A stretch of 64,000 bases of DNA from Gordionus sp. m RMFG-2023 (lineage: Eukaryota; Nematomorpha; Gordioida; Chordodea; Parachordodidae), in assembly GCF_954871325.1 (NCBI RefSeq), contig NC_088775.1, positions 68,487,561-68,551,560 of the forward strand, written 5' to 3'. Below, one piece after another: positions 58,878-64,000 of the stretch; positions within the stretch are counted from its first letter, which is position 1, and every line of letters begins with the position of its first letter. Below the pieces are notes generated by a model that was not told the origin of the DNA, made no database searches, and saw only the letters and a program-made list of their open reading frames with translations. The position numbers and the translations under genes are program-made.

Positions 58878-60757
58878 ATGAGATTAGTGCCTCCTTTGAT
58901 AAATCCTCGACAAGAAGTTGGAGACAGTGATGTGGAGAATTCTGGGAACTTGTTGGAGGAAAGTCAAATGTTCAATCCTCCACAAGACGTTGGAGACAGT
59001 GATCTGGGGATTTCTGGGAACTTGTTGGAAGAAAGTCAAATGTTCAATCCTCCACAAGACGTTGGAGACAGTGATGTGGGGATTTCTGGGAACTTGTTGG
59101 AAGAAAGTCAAATGTTCAATCCTCCACAAGAAGTTGGAGACAGTGATGTGGGGATTTCTGGGATCTTGTTGGAGGAAAGTCAAGAGGCTCTCCCTTCTTT
59201 GGTTAATCATACAGAAGAAGATGGAGAGAGTGGCCTCCCTCTTTTACCATTTTTAGACGAAAGTTTTATAGATGAAGAAGTTTTAGTCGATATCTCCATT
59301 GCAGCTAATAGCTCTGAAACTTTACCGGTAATATTTAATAACATTCAATTTGCATATTTAAATGTAGAACGACCATATGATTTTATTCTTTCCCAAAAAA
59401 AACGAAATTTTTTATATTCTAATAAATATCTTTATATTCACCACAAATATGGATTTTTATATAAATGTAGGCTAAAGATTTGTACGTCAAGAGGTACATT
59501 GTTAAATATGATGTTTACATTGACACGTATTCACAATCATTCTGATGAATCTGAAGAAGAACATTATGCAATTTTAGTTACTATGAATAAGTTAAAAGAA
59601 CAAATTCGAGCATACCCTTATCAAAGCTAATGTAAAACATATAATCAAGTTATGCGTATTAGAAAAATAGATCCCCTTGTTCAACTCCATCCTAATGCTC
59701 TACCAACATTTATATCTGTGAAAACTATTATGAATCGTGTTATTAAATCATTAAGACCTCCTTTGCCTCTTATAAATTCTGATTACCGATTATACGGCAA
59801 TTATAAGTTAAAACTAGATAATAAAACATTTTTAATTTGTAATCAAAACAATGAATTATTAATATTTTCTACACATGAACTACTTGAATGTCTCTGTAAT
59901 GCCGACCTAATTTTTATGGATGGTACATTTTTTTCGTGTCCATTATTATTTAAGAAATTTTACACTATTCATGTAATGATTAATCATACAATAATTCCTT
60001 GCGCTTATATATTATTGCCAAATAAAACAAAGAAACGTATCTAAAAATGTTGAATCTTTTAAAAAACTATTGTCGATCTATAGGTATATTCTTTTCTCCT
60101 CCTAAAGCACTTATAGATTTTGAAATGGGAGTACTTACAACACTCGAAGAAATGTTTCCTACCATTTCTGCCAAGAGGTGCTACTTTCACTATTGTCAAT
60201 GTATTTTAAGACGTATACAGGGTAATAGGTTGACAGCATATAGTTTATTTAATCCTGATTTTAAAAGATTTTATTGCAGACTAATGGTGATACCCTTCTT
60301 AACCAAAATGGACATACCATTGGTATTTCAGAATTAAATCATGAAGTAGAGGCCTTTAATTTAGATCCCATAAGAGATCTCTTTACATACTTTAAAAGTA
60401 CTTGATTAACCCAAGCGCTAAATTTAAATATAAGATGTGGAACATGTATGATGTTCAAGGTGTAAGAACAAATAACCATGTTGAGGGATTTCATAGTTCT
60501 ATAAAAGAGTATATAACATATTCTCATCCTAATTTATATCTGTTCATTGATATATTAAACAAATACAACAATATATGGACATTAAATCCATTCAATTGCG
60601 TAATGGGGAAAAAGTTACTGAAAGAAAAAAAAAATATATGTCATTGAAGATTCCCAAAATTGTATTTGAAGTAATTATGAAAATTAAAGAGGTTAAAGAT
60701 ATATCGCAACAATTATCAACACTAAGAAAATTAGGAAATAAAGTATATATTATTTAA
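58878..60757 (+). pseudogene. MULE-2 transposase with in-frame repeats and FLYWCH-like finger
   Basis: The ATG at 58878 opens a 250-codon frame: an acidic N-terminus with four 24-residue repeats (VGDSDVGISGNLLEESQ..., 58917-59183), then a FLYWCH-like finger (about residues 165-220; FLYKCRLKIC ... RIHNHS). An in-frame TAA at 59628-59630 is followed in the same frame by MRIRKIDPLVQLHPNALPTF and the MULE core FMDGTFFSCPLLFKKFYTIH (first Asp). A frameshift near 60025 leads to KALIDFEMGVLTTLEE (second Asp) with RCYFHYCQ. Another near 60400 leads to INPSAKFKYKMWNMY and RTNNHVEGFHSSIKEYI (Glu region). This is the FLYWCH-MULE class found in many invertebrates, distinct from MULE-1. At least three disruptions; inactive. 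Confidence 0.85.
58917..59183 (+). repeat. 72-bp in-frame tandem repeat in MULE-2, four copies
   Basis: Each copy encodes VGDSDVGISGNLLEESQMFN plus PPQ(D/E); the fourth is 17 residues. Copies are almost identical in DNA. All three frames and the antisense stay open through it, which creates a spurious antisense frame. Confidence 0.93.
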
Positions 60758-62640
60758 TTTACATATAATAATATATATTTTTAAGAAAACTAAACATAAT
60801 AAAGATTGTATGCTAAACTTACTGTTACTCAATTTAGCATCACCATAAAACATTTAGAAACTTGCAAACCAATCCAAAGTAAATAATTTTGATTAATATT
60901 TGATCTTAAATTATATCCTTAATTACTGAATTAATGTTTGTGTATTTATATTATAGTATCAAATGTATGTACTGCAGAATTCCAAAGTAAAATGTCAAAT
61001 TAATATTTACAATAATTTTTCAAAGCTATTAATCTACAAGGTCCAGTTTTGGATAACACAAATAGTCTAAGTAAATTTTAATTATATTGGTATAACTATT
61101 TTTTAACAAAGTTATGAACCAAGAGGTCTTGGAGGAAATAGATGCCCATAACAGAAATAACATTGTAAATAGTATCTTTTAGATATTTATATCATTTTTA
61201 AACAAAGCTATTATTCAAAACAATTCTAACAATCAAATGGTTCAATATAGTTTGATTAAATCAAAATACAACAAAAATATTATCTATTCTAACAAATATT
61301 TAATTCAATTTATACATCATCATGCAAAAAAAAAAGAGATTGTATTTTTATATATTAATTAAAATTTTTATTATGAGATATTTGATATAAATTTTATTAA
61401 TATTATATCAAAAATATATTTATAATAAAATTGTGTTGTATATTATATATTAATAGATCTTGAGTATTAAGAGTTTGCTAAAATATTGTAAATTATCTGC
61501 AATTTATTTTTTAGTATATACTGTTCTTGTATTAATATAAATATTAATTACCATTTATTTATTTAAATTTAATTTAAAATAAAAAGCAATTTTTAATTTA
61601 TTTGTCAAATCTGTTACAACATAATTATAATATAAATTAGTTGTATGTATTAATAATATAATATAATATTATAAAAAATTTATATATTAATAAATACATA
61701 GTATAATATAATTTTAAATTTTAATATATTTAATATTAAATTAGATATAAAGAAAATTATGTAAATTAATAAATGTATTAAATTGTAAGATTATAAGATT
61801 TTATTATAATATAATAATTAATATTATTTACATAATTAATATAATTTATTTAATATACTTGTAATATATATTGCATATTTTAATATAATTAATTTATAAT
61901 GAAATAATAAATAGAATTTATTCAATATTATATATATTTTTTAAGATAATTTATATTAGATAATATTAAAACAATTTTCTTCTGCATTAGAGAACTTATC
62001 TATTTAATAATAGAACTATAGATTAATTTTTTTGAAATATTTATTCTAAAAAAATAACAAAGAATGGTAAAACTAGTAGCCATTTACTTACGTCGTTTTC
62101 TGAATATAATTTCATGAGACTTGTAGATGGGTAGAAAATAAAAATAAATTTTAGAGTAAAGGGGTAATAGATATTTATTATTTCTATAAATATCACATTT
62201 ACTCATATATTTTAATTTTTTTTGTTATTTCTAATGATTAATGGGATCGTTAATTTTCTTTTATTGGAACTCTATAAATAAAATTTTTATAGTGAGTATT
62301 TATAATACTTATTATTCCTTCAAATATCTTATTTACTTAAATTTTTTTGTTATTTCTAATATGGGATCGTTAATTTTTTTTCTTACTAAGAACTCCTTTA
62401 TTAAAATTTTTATCGTAAATATTTATATAATATAATTATGGCTACAAATAAATATTTCTTTTTATTTCAAGTGCATAATTTGACAACACAAAACATTAAA
62501 TTATTATTGATTATTAAATTTTTCTGAAAATTCGCGAATATAATTTTATTTATTCATGCCTGTGTGTAGACAATATTAAAAATGTATTTTATAAGAATTT
62601 AATTACATATATATATCAGGAATAAAAAAAATAATTTTAT
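60758..62640. other. Gene-free AT-rich sequence
   Basis: Extremely AT-rich, especially 61360-61980, with no open frame of interest. At about 62225-62430 a ~115-bp segment is duplicated ('gttatttctaat', 'gggatcgttaattttctttt' near 62226 and 62350). Confidence 0.5.
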
Positions 62641-62649
62641 AATAGTGCG

Positions 62650-63900
62650 CGAAACAATAATATAAACGTACAATATGAAAGATGATAATTTTGAATTGAA
62701 AAATTGAGTAATAAAGAGCTGCAATATAATAAGATTTTTTAAAATATAGTAAATATACTTTTAAAGTTATTTAGCTTAATTGATAATAAAGAGCTGCAAT
62801 ATAAGATATTTAAATATAAAATAAATATACTTTTACTGTAATTTTGCTTACATTGATAATAAAGAGCTGCAATATAATAAGATTTTTAAACATATAGTAA
62901 ATATACTTTTACTGTTATTTAGCTTAATTGAGCAATAAAGAGCTGCAATATGATATTTATAAAAGCTTGTAAATTGAGCAATAAAGAGCTGCAAGATAAG
63001 ATATTTAAACATAAAATTAATATACTTTTACTGTAATATAGCTTAATTGATAATAAAGAGCTGCAATATGATATTTATAAAAGCTTGTAAATTGAGCAAT
63101 AAAGAGCTGCAATATGATATTTATAAAAGCTTGTAAATTGAGCAATAAAGAGGTGCAAAATAAGATATTTAAACATAAAATAAATATACCTTTACTGTAA
63201 TATAGCTTAATTGATAATAAAGAGCTGCAAAATAAGATTTTTAAACATATAGTAAATGTACTTTTACAGTTATTTAGCCTAATTGATAATAAAGAGCTGC
63301 AATATGATATTTATAAAAGCTTGTAAACTGAGCAATAATAAAGAGCTGCAATATAAGATATTTAAATATAAAATAAAAGTACTTTTACTGTAATTTTGCT
63401 TAATTGATAATAAAGAGCTGCAATATAAGATATTTAAACACTAAATAAATATACTTTTACTTTAATATAGCTTAATTGATAATAAACAGCTGCAATATGA
63501 TATTTATAAAAGTCTGTAAGTAAATATACTTTTACAGTTATTTTGATAATAAAGAGCTGCAATTTGATATTTATAAAAGCTTGTAAATTGAGCAATAATA
63601 AAGAGCTGCAATATAAGATATTTAAACACAAAATAAATATATATAGCTTATTTGATAATAAACAACTGCAATATGATATTTATAAAAGTCTGTAAGTAAA
63701 TATACTTTTACAGTTATTTAGCCTAATTGATAATGAAGAGCTGCAATTTGATATTTATAAAAGCTTGTAAGTTGAGCAATAATAAAGAGCTGCAATATAA
63801 ATATTTAAACACAAAATAAATATACTTTTACTGTAATATAGCTTAATTGATAATAAACAGCTGCAATATGATATTTAACGTCTGTAAATTAAGCAGTAAG
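62650..63900. repeat. Satellite array with two interleaved unit types
   Basis: The phrase 'aataaagagctgcaatat' marks about 19 units. A longer unit (~70 bp) continues 'agatatttaaacataaaata' and 'aatatacttttactgtaata' then 'tagcttaattgat'. A shorter unit (~44 bp) continues 'gatatttataaaagcttgta' then 'aattgagc'. The two types alternate irregularly, and both become more diverged toward 63900 (acagctgc, acaactgc). No coding potential. The window ends about 100 bases beyond, so the array may not continue. Confidence 0.9.
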
Positions 63901-64000
63901 CTTAAGATATTTGAGCATGCAAAAAGCTTAAGGAAATTTGATCATATAAATTTTAAGCTTATCCGAAATTTACCGAAAATTTACCGACAAAATACCTAAT

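Noticed and set aside
58884-59210. Antisense and +1 frames of over 100 codons across 58884-59256
   Set aside because: They are open only because the 72-bp repeat lacks stops in several frames; the sense frame carries the FLYWCH-MULE continuity.
62650-63900. Regularly spaced 'aagagctgca' repeats as CRISPR-like
   Set aside because: The intervening sequences are themselves repeated, so this is a satellite.

Overview
This window is a strongly AT-rich stretch of a eukaryotic, probably invertebrate animal, genome. I see no convincing single-copy host gene, tRNA or rRNA operon in it. Nearly everything recognisable is transposon: five hAT elements or large hAT fragments, a further hAT fossil, one Tc1/mariner-IS630 element, two Mutator-like (MULE) elements of different lineages, one APE-type LINE, three Ty3/gypsy LTR elements, two copies of a SINE-like repeat, two MITE-like units, and several minisatellites and a satellite array. 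Several hAT transposase genes carry GT-AG introns of only 41-46 nt, so the host splices and tolerates very short introns. ZMYM/TTF-type hATs, MULEs with SWIM or FLYWCH-like fingers and an APE-type LINE together fit a metazoan; I cannot narrow it further.

Layout. 1-2655: the end of a hAT-like element, then an 8-copy minisatellite. 2664-17563: a three-level nest in which each level has a clear target-site duplication: hAT-1 (8 bp, CTATATAA) contains hAT-2 (8 bp, ATTATATT), which contains gypsy-1 (5 bp, GAGGA); gypsy-1 is itself a composite with an inverted inner copy. 17574-19535: a mariner-like element with an uninterrupted 396-aa transposase, ten bases from the edge of hAT-1. 19540-26750: a gag-like scrap, a hAT fossil, the second SINE-like copy, a decayed LINE on the minus strand, and repeat-rich AT sequence. 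26756-37871: gypsy-2 (TSD TAAC), split by hAT-3 (30365-35405, TSD ACTGCA), which carries a threefold ~490-bp tandem repeat and a large palindrome. 38563-48310: hAT-4 (TSD ACTTTAAC), split by gypsy-3 (41822-45919, TSD TTTG). 48850-50972: a hairpin MITE and hAT-5. 50973-57467: MULE-1, with terminal inverted repeats of 0.8 kb or more and a 10-bp TSD, inserted into the right terminus of hAT-5. 57480-58380: two minisatellites. 58878-60757: MULE-2, a decayed FLYWCH-type MULE. 60760-64000: gene-free AT sequence ending in a satellite array of about 19 copies.

The autonomous DNA transposons encode their own transposases, and the inner elements have disrupted the outer ones. The mariner copy is the only element with an unbroken long transposase frame. 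The most unusual object is MULE-1: its inverted repeats run inward into a copy of the start of its own transposase gene, and a string of short exon-like segments lies downstream of that gene on the same strand.
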